Shown here: positions 1 to 10,739 of the stretch, in pieces | Layout of the letters: each line of letters begins with the position of its first letter | Numbering within the stretch: position 1 is the stretch's first letter | Assembly: GCA_009823505.1 (NCBI GenBank) | Contig: VZQC01000265.1 | Coordinates: 3,124,034-3,188,033, forward strand | Length of the DNA: 64,000 bases | Origin: Rhizomys pruinosus | Lineage: Eukaryota; Chordata; Mammalia; Rodentia; Spalacidae | Direction: 5' to 3' | Position numbers and translations under genes: made by a program | The notes under the pieces: generated by a model | The model's input: the letters and a program-made list of their open reading frames with translations, nothing else | What the model was told of the DNA's origin: nothing | Databases searched by the model: none

Positions 1-827
1 GTGGGGCTAACCAGAGCCTACCATAATGGTTGTGCTGAGCATGGAGCAGTCAAGGTCTGAGAACCATAGACCTGTGTGTGAAAACCGCTCTCAGGGTGTG
101 TGGGGTCATGGAGCCCTCGTTGTTCTTTGCTGTCCCTGGTAACCAGTCGCTTTCGATTTAGGACATGTGGGCTTGGATCATTCAACTCACAGGGTGGAAC
201 CACTTTCCTATCCCGTCCTGTGAGGGTGGCATCTGTCCTTTTGCAGAGGTGGAAGTTTCTGCCAAGGAAAAGGTGCCCCCAGATTTGTGTGGTGTTGAGT
301 GGCAGAGGTGGGTCTGGATACAGATGGGGGTATCCAGGCCTGATACATTTTCTGCCCCACCCTACAAGTTCTGTCTTTTGAGGTGACTTTGAGCAGAGGC
401 GTGAGTGACAGAGTGACAGTCACCTACACTTATTACTTTCCTAATGTCAAATAACAAATAACTGTGCACGTAGCGGTAGCAGCTTTGCGCAATCCAGACT
501 GATTACTGTGTAGGTCTGCAGGTCAGAAGTCCAACATGAGTGTCGTTGGGTGAAAGCTGTGTCCCTTCTGGAGACCCCAGGAAAGAATCCGTTTAACTTT
601 GCCTTTGGCTCCTACAGACAGCCTTTGACCCATGGCTCTTCACATAGGCAGTACCACTGTTATCTTCGAGTCTCTCAGTCCCGCTTCCCCTCTGCCTCCC
701 TCTCTTACTTGAAGGGTGTTTGGTGCTTCATCCCATCCATGTGGTTGGTTCAGAATTCCCTGTTTCCAGACCCGCCGATTACACACTTCATCCCATCCGC
801 ACCTCCGGTTCCCTCTGCCACAGCCTC
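1..827. other. Non-coding sequence, no recognisable feature
   Basis: No open frame here has a recognisable protein family and I recognise no interspersed repeat. The frames seen are under 110 codons and overlap on both strands, as expected by chance in sequence of about 50% GC. Confidence 0.5.
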
Positions 828-1100
828 AGTTCACCTTCTGTTGCTCTAACAAAATACCCAAGGCAAGGTCGCCTGTGAAGGACAGAAGTTGAGTTAGGCC
901 CATGGTTTTGGAACTCAAAGATTACAGGAACCTTGGCTCCATTTCTGTCCAGAAATGGGTAAATTTTGTCCTGTGAGAATGGGCCAGGAATGTGGAAAGT
1001 CTGAACCTTGATGGAAAAATGGGTCCAGGGCAAAGCTTTATGGTGTCCTGAGGTGCTATGTGGTTGACAGTGGCAGACATTTAAGCAAAAGAAGAAGCTG
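828..1100 (-). mobile_element. Degenerate MaLR-type LTR fragment
   Basis: The plus strand opens with 'ttctgttgctctaacaaaataccc', trimmed here to its key part 'gctctaacaaaataccc', which resembles the reverse complement of the 3' end of MaLR LTRs (tgctataacaaaatacc in the MST/MLT1 group). The following text about a covered, tissue-like 'acagaagttgag' and 'ggttttggaactcaaag' also fits that family. The distal edge is not clear and the copy is strongly diverged. The call rests on this partial resemblance only. Confidence 0.4.
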
Positions 1101-1450
1101 CGTCTGGTCTCCCTCACAGTGTGACTGGAGGGGACCTACCTGTACTACATGGTCAGCACTGCCAGCGGTGGTTGGCCAGAAGCACACCTCTGTCCTGACT
1201 GGACCCTGGGCCTCTCACAGAAGTTGTGAACTGATGAACTTCTCCAATACATCCACGCTGGCAGCCTAGATTTTTTCTCACCCCCCCCCAATGAGCTGAA
1301 GCAAGGCTAATAGTTTTCTTTAGAAAGTCTGACTGTGAACATTTTCTTTCATTAATTTGAGCTAAGTTTCCTTGTCTCTTTCCCAAGTCTTCATTTTTTC
1401 AGCATGAACTCTGTGAAAAAAGCAGACCTTGAAGCCAGAGCTGCCCCAAG

Positions 1451-1713
1451 CCCTGGCCGGTCCACCATCACTGAGCCAGGGCTGCCCACCAGATCACCAC
1501 CATCACCATCTCCACTCCATGTGAAGCCCTGGCTGGTCCACCATCACTGAGCCAGGGCTACCCACCAGATCACTGCCATCGCCATCTCCACTTCATCTGA
1601 AGCCCTGGCCGGTCCACCATCACTGAGCCAGGGCTGCCCACCAGATCACCGCCATCACCATCTCCACTTCATCTGAAGCCCTGGCCGGTCCACCATCACT
1701 GAGCCAGGGCTGG
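1451..1713. repeat. Tandem repeat, 76-bp unit, about 3.4 copies
   Basis: Units start at 1451, 1527, 1603 and 1679, exactly 76 bp apart; the last is cut after about 35 bp. Each begins CCCTGGCYGGTCCACCATCA and contains CCCTGG and CCAGGG about 25 bp apart, so a short hairpin is possible. Copies differ at a few sites only (for example ctgccc/ctaccc). Within the unit there is also a smaller (CAC/CAT)-rich stretch. No coding frame is supported. Confidence 0.95.
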
Positions 1714-2064
1714 CCTTCCAGCTGGTCCATCCCTGTCACTCCCACAAGCCAGTGTCCATCACCAAGCAGCCTCACCCACACACCAGTGGATTCTTCAGTG
1801 GGTAAGGAGCCTGGAAAGTGCTTCTCACTCTTAGAGTGTCTACTGCTAACTACAAACTGCAAGGTGACAGAGAACTCCAGCAGGTCTCATCTTCAGGGAA
1901 GTGACCAAGGGTCCAACACTGTTGGATGGACAGATGGAATTATTTAGACACTTAGAATTCCTTTACTATTCTTTTCTGTATCTGGAAGCAGACCAGTTGC
2001 TCCAAAGATGCAGAAAGCTTGGTAGGAAGAGATTTCAGTGTATACCAGGGAGCTTAGTCCTGAA

Positions 2065-2217
2065 AACTTGCATTATAGTGCACTAGAACTTGCATTATAG
2101 TGCACTAGAACTTGCATTATAGTGCACTAGAACTTGCATTATAGTGCACTAGAACTTGATTATAGTGCACTAGAACTTGCATTATAGTGCACTAGAACTT
2201 GCATTATAGTGCACTAG
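2065..2217. repeat. Tandem repeat, 22-bp unit, 7 copies
   Basis: Starts at 2065, 2087, 2109, 2131, 2153, 2174 and 2196. The unit is aacttgcattatagtgcact plus 'ag'. Six copies look identical after the first few bases; copy 5 lacks one C (21 bp). Each unit holds the perfect 10-bp palindrome TAGTGCACTA, so the array repeats a self-complementary site once every two helical turns. Confidence 0.97.
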
Positions 2218-2311
2218 CTATATGGTTTTACTTTAAACTACTGGTTATTCCTGGAGGAAGGTACATCTGCCTGTAATGCTATCTGTACAGGTTATTCTAT
2301 GCAGTTGGCTT

Positions 2312-2313
<2 letters not shown>

Positions 2314-2360
<47 letters not shown>
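2314..2360. repeat. (CA)n microsatellite
   Basis: An uninterrupted run of AC dinucleotides of about 47 bp. Confidence 0.98.
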
Positions 2361-2366
<6 letters not shown>

Positions 2367-2649
2367 AAGGGAGAAGGGCCTGGGAGGGAGAAGACGCTGT
2401 TTAATAGATTTGAGCAGCATTTCCTTGGGTTCATCTCTCACAAGGTCAAGTTGAACTGTCTTGAACAATTATTTTAAAGACCCCTGAAAGTGACTATATA
2501 AAGTGATGATTTCACGGAAGTCCTCAGAGTGAGTGGGCTTTCAAGCCTGAGGCGGTTTCCAGTGTCAGCTGCTCGAGGAATGTCTCTCTCTAGGACAGCC
2601 CTGATGCGGATGAAGGTGGCATGCCCTGGACAGCTGAATTGGACTCCAG

Positions 2650-3016
2650 AAGTACTTTAAGCGATTGGGGTGAATGGTGAAACTACAGCAGTATAGTCTG
2701 GACACTCATTTGATCAACTTGATTGTACATACAAGCCCCCCTGCTGGGTGGCGGGACCCATGGGCTGTGTGGGTTTGGGCACAACTGTTTGCAAATTGGT
2801 TTTACATGAAGGATGCTTGTACTCATAAATTATTACTTAATGTTAAAAAATAAAAAAAACTGAGAGAAAGATGCAGGACAGTTATGGCAGAATGCATGAT
2901 CTGAGATGGGGTGGGGTGGGGTGGGGGGAAGGGAAAGGGAAATATGCCTGAACTGAATTGGAAAATGATGTATGAAATACACAAAGCATCAATAAAAAAA
3001 TGAAAATTAAAAAAAG
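2650..3016 (+). mobile_element. L1 3' UTR and A-rich tail, 5'-truncated
   Basis: This segment is closely matched, in opposite orientation, by 12653-13010: both carry the 'actacagca' start, 'ctggacactcatttgatcaa', 'gaaggatgcttgtactcat', 'gagaaagatgcaggacagtt', a G-rich tract (GGGGTGGGGTGGGG here), then 'acaaagcatcaataaaaa' and an A-rich tail. A G-rich polypurine tract before an A tail is a known trait of mammalian L1 3' UTRs. No ORF2 sequence is retained. The L1 assignment is an inference from structure; the existence of a repeated element is seen directly. Confidence 0.7.
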
Positions 3017-3019
3017 AGA

Positions 3020-3645
3020 TGTCAAGAGTGAAATAATTTCTCAGAATGAGTAAAGGGAAAGAGGAAAATTTCAAATAAACACATAAATGTAGTATCAGGT
3101 GTGAATTCGTAGAAAAAATAGATTTATGTCTACCTTTGACCTACAAAGAATGTGTGTGGCCAGCATTCCACGCCTGCATAGGAGAAGAAGTACTGAGTTG
3201 GTTTTGTATGTAGAAATCAGGCAGAGCCCAGCCAGAGATGCACCCAGAACCAGAAACTGGGGGCCCTGGCCCACTCCAGGGCTTGTTCTTTACCATGACA
3301 GCACCTTCCCTTCAGGGAAGGCAACAGCAGATCTGGCTCTCAAAGGCCAAGGAAGGGTTGAAGACTCACCTGGCCTCTCAGCAGCATATGGTGGAAATCT
3401 ACAACTTCCAAGAGGGTCCCGGCCCCAGGTCCCCAGGGTGTATCCCAGGGAGAATTGACCTGGAATGCTGCAGTGTCTAGTATACCCTGGCCTCTGAGGA
3501 CAGGTCACCTGATGTTGAAGAGGCTACTCTGCTTGCATCCAGATGTGCTTTGTCCTTGTCATCTGTGTGAAGCTTCAGTGCTCAGCACTCAACACCTGTG
3601 GTTTCCTTTCATGAACTTCCTGCTGTAGACTTAAAGGCCCTGGCT
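3020..3645. other. Non-coding sequence, no recognisable feature
   Basis: Overlapping frames of up to 110 codons occur at 3126-3508 on both strands without any recognisable protein family. I see no interspersed repeat. Confidence 0.45.
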
Positions 3646-3648
3646 GAG

Positions 3649-3900
3649 GGCTGGGGATGTGGCTCGGTTGGTACAATCTTTGACTGCCAAACACAAGGCC
3701 CTGGTTCAACGCCAGCACCGCAGAATCCAGACCTGTAATCCTACTTGGGAGATGGAGGCAAGGGGATCAGAAGTTCAAGGTCAGGGTTGGAGCGAAGCTC
3801 AGTCACTACAGTGCTGAGATCAATCCCCATAATTCATCCAATCCCAGGGATGGGGAGGCAGAAATAATAAGAACAAGAAAACGTGCGTGCTGCCTGAGAC
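3649..3900 (+). mobile_element. B4 SINE (ID-like head, B1-like tail)
   Basis: The first part, 'gctggggatgtggctcggtt' followed by 'aaggccctggttcaa', matches the tRNA-Ala-derived ID core with its B-box. The second part, 'cctgtaatcctacttgggag' followed by 'gaggcaaggggatcagaagttcaaggtca', matches B1 (7SL-derived). ID plus B1 in this order is the B4 structure. It is strongly diverged and runs into A-rich DNA and a CA microsatellite. Confidence 0.75.
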
Positions 3901-3978
3901 ATAACACTCATGGTGGGCAACCAGTCTTCACATGCAAGTGCACACACATACATCTGCATTCGAACAAGCATACACACA

Positions 3979-3999
3979 CATACTCACATGCACACATAC

Positions 4000-4047
<48 letters not shown>

Positions 4048-4074
4048 ACCACCACCACCACCACAACCACCACA
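3979..4074. repeat. Compound (CA)n-(CAC)n microsatellite
   Basis: An interrupted CA stretch turns into a pure CA run at 4001-4046, followed by about nine CAC units with one AAC interruption. It probably arose from the A-rich tail region of the SINE just upstream. It produces long Thr/His and Cys/Val or Trp frames that are not genes. Confidence 0.97.
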
Positions 4075-4445
4075 ATACCACTAAAACTTTCAGGTCATTC
4101 TCCACTACACAGGGAGTTTGAGGTCAGCTTGGACTAGAGACTGTCAGGAAAAGACAGGACAGGCACTGTCAGTGTTGATTGCCACTGGCTGCAGGAGAGA
4201 TTGGGAATTGTGTCTATCTGCGCAAATCATTTTCATCTGCCCCAGTCCTTCAGGTCTTACATTGAATAGCAGTGATTGGTTTTAAAGCCATATTAAGAAA
4301 AAATATGAAGAAATAAAGTTTAAATTTGTCTAACTGCACAGTTATTTAGTTAGTATTCACTTCTAATTTCCATTAATCCTAATAAATATATAACAAAAAT
4401 GTCCAAGTTTGGCATTTTCACCTTTAAAAGTATTAAAAATCATTC

Positions 4446-4625
4446 TTAAAAGTTTAAGCTGCAGAGGTAGCTCTGTGTGTAAAAATGCTTACTGCGAGCC
4501 CTGATGATACAAGTTTGATTCCTGGAACTGATGTAAAGCTAGAAGGAGAAAACTGACTTCATACAGTTGTCCTCTGACTTTCATGGGCACACTATGCCAT
4601 GTGTGTTCCTTCCACCCCAACTTAA
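4446..4625 (+). mobile_element. Degenerate tRNA-derived SINE (B4/RSINE type)
   Basis: 'gctgcagaggtagctctgtg' followed by 'tttgattcctggaac' is a decayed tRNA-like head with B-box; the distal part with 'ctagaaggagaaaactga' and 'gttgtcctctgactttcatg' and 'atgtgtgttcc' fits the RSINE1/B4 group. The copy is old. Confidence 0.55.
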
Positions 4626-5935
4626 TATTGTTTTTTATTATAAACATTTTCATTGAATTTTTGTGTATTACATACGTATTTTTCAGTCTTACTCCTCTTT
4701 GTACCTGCTTCTCCACTGGCACCTTCCCACAGCCCCCTACTCACACATTCTGTCATTTGTGCTAGGGTCCATTGCACCAAATTACCCTCCCAGCCCACTC
4801 CTCAGTGCCAGCTCATCTCCTGAGCTCTAGTCAGCCTATCCCAAATCCTTTTCCTAAAGAAGGGCAGCTCTTCCTCCCCTGACGACTATCAGGTGCCAGT
4901 ATTTCTTCATCTATCATACATTTCTGCAGTTCTGTGCTGGGTTTTTGTCCAGCTGAGCTTGCATGGGTCTTGTACATACTGACACCAATGCTGTAGGTTC
5001 ATATGAACCGGGTACCAGCAGCTTGTAGGATTCATTTTTGTTTGGTCGTGCACCACCTCCCTGGCTCTTACAATCTGTCTGCCCCCCTTCCAGAAAGTTC
5101 CCTGAACCCTGGGTGGTTTAAGCTGAATATAGGCAGCATGTCCATGGACCCACACTCTGTAGGCTTCTAATCTCCATGGTTTGGCCATTCATGCCCTTTT
5201 GACTTCCTGGCCTCCTTTTGCATGGAGGACCTTCCTTAATGAGAGTTAAGCGGTTAATTAATGTCTTCTTGGCTCCTTGTTCCATGTTGTGGGCCTTATG
5301 TAGAAGTTGTGTTATATGTATGTCGCTTAGGCATGAGCAATTCACAGACCGTGTCTGTGTGTATTCAGTGTGGGACTCTGTACTATTGTCATCTGGTGCA
5401 AAAGAAGTTTGTCTGGGATACTTTTCTGTAAATATAAGGATATCTCTTTTGTAGTTAGTAAGATGTTAGCTTAGCTTAGAGATATGTCAACCTTGGGGAT
5501 TTCTCTAAGATCTATGACCTCTCCAGTTGTGTGCATCTAGCTGTTTCCAGTACCACACATGAGTTTCCTCCCACTGAGTGTGTTTTAGGTCCAATCAGCC
5601 ATTGATTTTCCCCAAGATAAAAGTGCCACTATTGCATTGATGTCCTATGCTGGTCATTGATATGGATGTTTGGTCTTGAAGCTGGTGTTGGACCATTGAC
5701 TGAAGTTCTCCCTTAGTAGCTTGTGTAGTGCTCTCCAAAGCTATGAGAACTGGCCTTCGGGAGAAGTGGCTTCCAGGTCCATTCCACCTCCATTGTTCTG
5801 AATCCAAACTCCAAAGTATGTGTAATCTTCAGCAATAGAGTCTTACCTTCAGGTTCTGAGAGGCAATCAACGGCTGGTATAATTTTGAGTGGCAATAGCT
5901 TGTATAATTTTGGGAGTCTCTTAGACTACCCTGGC
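4626..5935 (-). mobile_element. L1 (Lx-like) 3' UTR, antisense
   Basis: The plus strand starts with a T-rich run and 'cattttcattgaatttttgt', as expected for the reverse complement of an L1 3' tail, then runs through about 1.3 kb without a frame. Blocks such as 'gtgccactattgcattgatg', 'ctatgctggtcattgatatg' and 'accattgactgaagttctcc' resemble the antisense of rodent L1 3' UTRs. The 5' limit (upper coordinate) is approximate. It lacks ORF2 motifs, so it is a truncated copy. Confidence 0.6.
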
Positions 5936-6480
5936 CAACGTCTCTAAGGAAGGTTTCTCCTGTCTGGTAACTGTTTTTTGGAATGTAGCCTTCATCTTTG
6001 CATGTGGACTCATGTAGAGATATTGTGTGTGCAATAAATGAAAAGGAAGCAGGAAAGTGAAGGGAAAGAGGGAACCTGAGACAGAAGGCTGGTAGGTGAC
6101 AGGTGTTACTAAGGGAGGAATGGATAGAATCAGGGTAGCTAAGTGGGGTGGGGTGGGGAAGTTATAGAATAGGCAGGGATAAAGGGAAAAAAGGAGCCCA
6201 AGAGAAGTGGGGCAAGGGGAGACTGGCAGTATCAAGGGAGAAATGGGAAATGGGGGTACTTTAAGCGGAGAAGACATGGAGAAGATGTGGAGGGAGGCTA
6301 GACAGGGAAGGGGAGAGAGGAGAGATAAATAATGCCTAGCTGGGGTAAAAAAACAAAACAAAACGAGGGAATCATATTAATCTAACAATCTATTAATTAA
6401 TGGTTTAAAAGTTAAAAGTTTAAAAAAAATAAAAGTTAAAAGTTTAAAGAGACAAAAAAATCCCCACATGTAATATGTGC
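5936..6480. repeat. Purine-rich tract and A-rich short-repeat segment
   Basis: From about 6040 to 6340 the plus strand is strongly purine-biased (GGAA, GGGA, GGGGTGGGGTGGGG). After 6361 it becomes A-rich with a duplicated 'gttaaaagttta' motif at about 6409-6450. It may belong to a second L1 3' UTR in plus orientation, but I cannot assign it. The open minus-strand frame 5921-6361 (146 codons, Pro/Ser/Leu-rich) simply reads the pyrimidine strand. Confidence 0.6.
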
Positions 6481-6702
6481 AAAATCAATGTCATTTCTGT
6501 AAAATACAAGGCAGTTAAAACAAGGAAGCAAAAGTATTTTTGCTTATTTGAAGAAGATCCCTGTGTACATCTTCCCTGAACTGGTATATGCGGGCTGCTC
6601 TCCTTTCTACATAAGCAAATACAGAGTCTTGTCTGAAGAGATATTTAAATCATCTTGAACAAGAAAACACTGGCTCTCAAGTTTTCTTTAAAAATACCAA
6701 CA

Positions 6703-6923
6703 GGGGCTGGAGAGATGGCCTAGCGGTTAAGAGCGCCGAATGCTCTTGCAGAGCACCCGGGTTCGATCCCCAGCACCCACGTGGTGGCTTAGAACCATCT
6801 TAACTCCAGTTCCAGGGGAATCCGACACCCTCTTCTGACCTCCAAGGCATTGCACGACACGGGTGTGCACAAACATAAATGCAGACAGTACATTCATACA
6901 CATACGAAAATAAATAAAATTAA
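6703..6923 (+). mobile_element. B2/B3-like SINE
   Basis: Full-length tRNA-derived SINE: head 'ggggctggagagatggccta' with 'gcggttaagagc', B-box 'gggttcgatcccc', body 'aactccagttccaggggaat', and an A-rich tail with AATAAA motifs. Flanks 'aaatacCAACA' (to 6702) and 'aagtatCAACA' (to 6936) look like a mutated target-site duplication. Several CpGs survive, so the copy is fairly young. Confidence 0.93.
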
Positions 6924-7039
6924 AAAAGTATCAACAATAAATTTTGAAAGGAAAACTTAAGATATTACATATGGATCCAGCTACTGATTAATAAGTGCTA
7001 AAAATCACTACTATGATGATATATAAGAGCAAATTTAAA

Positions 7040-8890
7040 TATTTGGTTAAAGTCTTCTGTAACCAGTGTTTTTGGTTGTGTGACTGCCGCAGCGCTGGCT
7101 ATGGCAATGCGAGAGTGTGTTTCCAAATTTAAGTATTGCTTTAGAAACTTTATTGATAGTTCCAGGGGTTACTGACTTCTCGGCACAGTGAAACTTCTCC
7201 AAATTCAAGCTAATTACAAACTGCCTCAGATACTGTGACACTGACTGAAGAAAAGTCTCCTCAATTGGCATTTTGTCTAGAGTGCACATCACATGGCAGT
7301 CTTGATTATAGAGTGTAATTAATGCTGTTGTGGAATGAAGGCAAAGAAATTCTATGGAATAAAAACATGATAATTATAAATTGTTAAAATAAAGTCATTT
7401 AATGAATTTGGACCCATTTCCTCTGGCAGGGCCTGATGTGCAGAGTTCCTTCCATGAGAGTCTTGAGAAAACCATTTGTAAGTCTGTATTCTATAGTTCC
7501 TTAGGTTACCAAATGTAGGCTTGAAACCAGCCGCTTTGGGCAAATTGCCCTTGATTCTCTTATCAATGCAATAGAGATAAAGGCATCCCCCAGCATCGCT
7601 CTGAAGGTGAAACCTGCCAGAGGCAGCCTGCGGGAGGCTAAGTTGGCCACCATCCCACTTCTGTAACACACTCCTTCACCTGCAACTGGGCTTTCCCTTG
7701 ACAACCTATTGTAAGGTTGCAGTCACAAGTCTGAAATGTATTTAGCACACCTGACCTGCTGCACACCACAGCTTAATGATAGCACTCTGTGGAGTACTGG
7801 ACATTTTCCCTCCTGATTGTGCGTGACTGTGGGCAATAGCTCACTCCCCTGCCCAGCACTGCGAGGGAGGGTCAGGTCCCGTACCCCTGCCTAGGGAAAA
7901 GATGAAAACTCAAAGTGTTTTCTACTGAAGTATGTTGTTTACTTACCATCAGGAGAGCCCAAAGCCAGAGGAAGCCGTCTGTCTTTGTGTTGTTGTTTTA
8001 AGCTCCTTGAGATTTAGTTCTTCATATAGGTAGAGTCATCCCCACTTCCTATTGCTCTGGGGGCCCAAAGTCAGTGCACAGCGACTCTGACGAAGCCCTC
8101 ACTTGCTCCTTTGTTTGCACACTAATGTAGTTCCCAGTGCTCAAATGCTAAAACTGTGGAGACTCTGACAAACAAATAATCACATGTTGTGGCAAAGCAG
8201 ATCAACAGACATACTTATCCCCAGGAGAGCATTGACCTAGGATGCACTGTGTGCCCCCTTTGATTCTCACGCTCTTATTCATTATGGGTGTACCGGCTCG
8301 TGACTCTCACCAGGTGGCATGCTTCTGTGCACAACCAGGTCTGGGACAGTGCCCAAGAGCTTGGTGGGTGCTCAGACTGTGTTTGCAGGACGAGAATGAG
8401 CAAATCCCACCCATCAAGGAGCATTGGTCTAGAGGAACGTGTTTGGGGACCTGAAGCTTTCTAGACACAGAAAAAAGGCATTATGCTCATGTTGGTTCCA
8501 TTAAGATCTGATTCCTGCCAAGACTCTGAGAGCCAAATGGCTCCTGATCCACCTTCTTCCTGAAGTCTCCTTGTACTTCTGTGGCCCAAGGATCCATCTT
8601 TCTCTAATCTCTCCTAGGACTTCCTATCCATAGTTGCTGGCATTTGATCTGAACCATTCACAGCTCTTTCCTGACCTCACAGATCATCAACCTTATCTAA
8701 GCCAGATGCTGGCAGTTCCTGCATTCACATTATTTTGACGTGGCTTACAATTTTGGCTGATTTATAGTAAGCCACATCTGACCTTAAGGAATAGTCTCAT
8801 GAAGTACTTTTCCAAGCCTCCGTGTCTTCTTTTCTATAATAGGAATAAAGATGGCCTCAGTCAAAGATTATGATGGCCACATAAGCTGAT
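7040..8890. other. Non-coding sequence, no recognisable feature
   Basis: Minus-strand frames at 7047-7292 (81 codons) and 7352-7669 (105 codons) have unbiased composition but I recognise no family in them, and I see no splice or promoter context. They could be remnants or chance. No interspersed repeat recognised. Confidence 0.4.
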
Positions 8891-8899
8891 TCATTGATG

Positions 8900-9120
8900 T
8901 AGTCATCAGATTCTTTTATTCATTTTATTCATCAGACTAATCAGTGTTTGCTATGTGCAAGCAGGTGTTTGGAATATATTTATGAGCAAAAGAAAATTAA
9001 ATTTGTCTTCATGTGATGTTCATTGAATTTGAGGAGGTGAGAAACATAAAATTTATAATATGTTAAACAATAATAAGAACTATGGAAACACAGCAGAATA
9101 AAGTGTGGCAAACATCATCT
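8900..9120 (-). mobile_element. Ancient MIR/L2-class repeat remnant
   Basis: 'ttcattttattcatcagact' followed by 'gtttgctatgtgcaagcagg' and later 'tgttaaacaataataagaac' and 'tatggaaacacagcagaata' has the order of the mammalian-wide 'attcaacaaatatttattgag / ctatgtgccaggc / gctatggagaaaaataaagc' repeat read antisense. Strongly diverged; family uncertain. Confidence 0.5.
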
Positions 9121-9144
9121 ACAAATCAGCATCACATAATGGTG

Positions 9145-9440
9145 TGGAGGACTAGGGAGCACGTTCAGTTATAGTGTGTTGGCCACAGACAGTCATGAGG
9201 ACCTGAGTTCAGTCCTCACCATTCACATTTAAAAACTCAGATGTACTGGTGTGTGCTTATAAGCCCAGTGCTGGAGAGGCCGAGACAGGAACATCCCCTG
9301 AGCTCCCTGGCTGGCCAGCAAGCCCAGCCTACCAGCAAACTCCAGTCCACAGTGAGAGACTGTCTCAAAAATTGAGGTGGATGACTCCTGAGGAACAGCA
9401 CCTGAGGGTGACCTCTGGTTAAGAAAAATACAATAATTCA
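9145..9440 (+). mobile_element. RSINE1-like SINE
   Basis: Shows 'gaggacctgagttcagtcct' (B-box), 'ccagtgctggagaggccgag', 'ctggctggccagcaagccca', 'gtgagagactgtctcaaaaa' and 'cctgagggtgacctctggtt' in the RSINE1 order. The head before 9180 is decayed. Confidence 0.8.
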
Positions 9441-9692
9441 CCACGGCTGTACTCCCCAAAGGCAGAGTCTAGCCCTCCACCCATCCAGCCTTGCTTTTTT
9501 CCCAACGATCGCCAGAAATTAGAGTGCTAGGTCTGTGTTCGGAGATAAATGTGCACTTGTTGCCTGGAAAATAAAACATATGGAAGAAAAAGGAGAGGCT
9601 TGTGGTATACCCTGTCCCTGTCCACTGAGTCAGAGCCAACTTCATACACTCAGATGGGATAGGCGTTTTCCATAAATGGAATGACAGAGATG

Positions 9693-9745
9693 CACATTAT
9701 GCATAACTGCACCTGACAGCTCCAGGTGCAGTTATGCATAATGTG
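9693..9745. repeat. Perfect 23-bp inverted repeat with 7-nt loop
   Basis: Arms 9693-9715 and 9723-9745 are exact reverse complements; the spacer is acagctc. The arm begins CACATTATGCATAACTGCAC and ends CTG. Each arm contains TTATGCATAA, itself palindromic and similar to POU/octamer sites. Pairing stops sharply on both sides (G and A flank the arms). No TA or longer terminal repeats that would mark a MITE are visible. Confidence 0.97.
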
Positions 9746-10168
9746 ACCGTGGGAGAGGACATTCTGAGAAACGTGTCATTAGATGGTTAGTGACTGAATG
9801 AGCATCACGGAGTATACTTACACAGACTAAGGCATCAAAACTAGTAATACAATGTTAGGGATCATAGTTGTGTGTGTGGCTGTTGTTGGGTGAGATGTTA
9901 AGGGATGGGGTCAGTATTTTGGACACTGAGAAGACTTATAACCACAGTAAGCCCAAATAGGAAATTTTCACCTATCCTGTCATGACTGAGTGTGCCTAGT
10001 CCACATATGGGAGTTATGGAGTTGCTGCATTTGTCTTCAAGGGATGGCAAATTATTAGTGTGAACTGGATCATTTGTTCATCAAATCCTCCTTGAGCTTT
10101 TTCCTCTGCTAGACTCCATGTGGGCCATTGGGGATATAAGCAGGTCACTCTGATTTTTGCCCCCCCCA

Positions 10169-10315
10169 GATGTCTGTAGGCACTTGTATGAGACACGTGC
10201 TTAGACAATGACGTCTGGATGCCTGTAGGCACTTGTATGAGGCAAGTGCTTAGACAATGACGTCTGGATGCCTGTAGGCACTTGTATGAGGCACGTGCTT
10301 AGACAATAAAGTCTG
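10169..10315. repeat. Tandem repeat, 49-bp unit, 3 copies
   Basis: Units start at 10169, 10218 and 10267, exactly 49 bp apart, beginning GATGCCTGTAGGCACTTGTA. Each includes GCCTGTAGGC (near-palindrome) and CACGTGCTTAGACAAT; the middle copy has CAAGTG for CACGTG and the first has 'gatgtctg'. The array lies directly upstream of an LTR. Confidence 0.96.
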
Positions 10316-10337
10316 GCTAAGAGCAGTGTTCATTTGC

Positions 10338-10735
10338 TTCTCTGTTGCTGTGATAAAAACACCTGGGGAGAAGACCAAACCAATGTGGGGAGGAAAGGGT
10401 TTATTTTATCTTATGTTTTCCGGGTTATAATTCATCGCTGAGGGAGCCCGATGTACAAACCAGGGGAAGAACCTGGAGCACAGGCCATGGAGGAATGCTG
10501 CTTACTGGCTTGTTCTCCTGCCCCATGTTCAGCCTGATTTCTTCTACAATACAGAACGACCTTCCCAGAGGTGGTCCTCTCCACAGTGGGCTGGGTCCTT
10601 CTACATCACTCAACAACCAAGAATATGCCTCATGACACGGCCACGGGGTAGTCCAATGGAAGCGATTCTCCACCTGAGGCCCCCTCAACCCAGGTGTGCC
10701 GAGTTGAGAACTAAAGCTATCCAGGCAGTGGTGGA
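10338..10735 (-). mobile_element. Rodent solo LTR (ERVL-MaLR-like), antisense
   Basis: Reads 'ttctctgttgctgtgataaa', 'gaggaaagggtttatttt', 'ggaggaatgctgcttactgg', 'ccacagtgggctgggtcctt' and 'acatcactcaacaaccaaga' in the same order as the LTRs at 59673 and 62779 and the reverse complement of 58120-58525. Distal edge is approximate. No internal retroviral region accompanies it. Confidence 0.8.
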
Positions 10736-10739
10736 GGTC

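Noticed and set aside
3908..4137. Frames rich in His/Thr or Cys/Val
   Set aside because: They read the CA/CAC microsatellite.
5921..6361. 146-codon minus-strand frame rich in Pro, Ser and Leu
   Set aside because: It reads the pyrimidine strand of a purine-rich tract.
7047..7669. Two minus-strand frames (81 and 105 codons) of protein-like composition
   Set aside because: I compared them with small ribosomal proteins and other common retropseudogene parents that I know and found no convincing match. A protein search would settle it.
9693..9745. pre-miRNA or MADE1-like mini-transposon
   Set aside because: The stem is only 23 bp, with perfect pairing that ends abruptly; there is no TA duplication or mariner-type end. 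Kept as an inverted repeat only.
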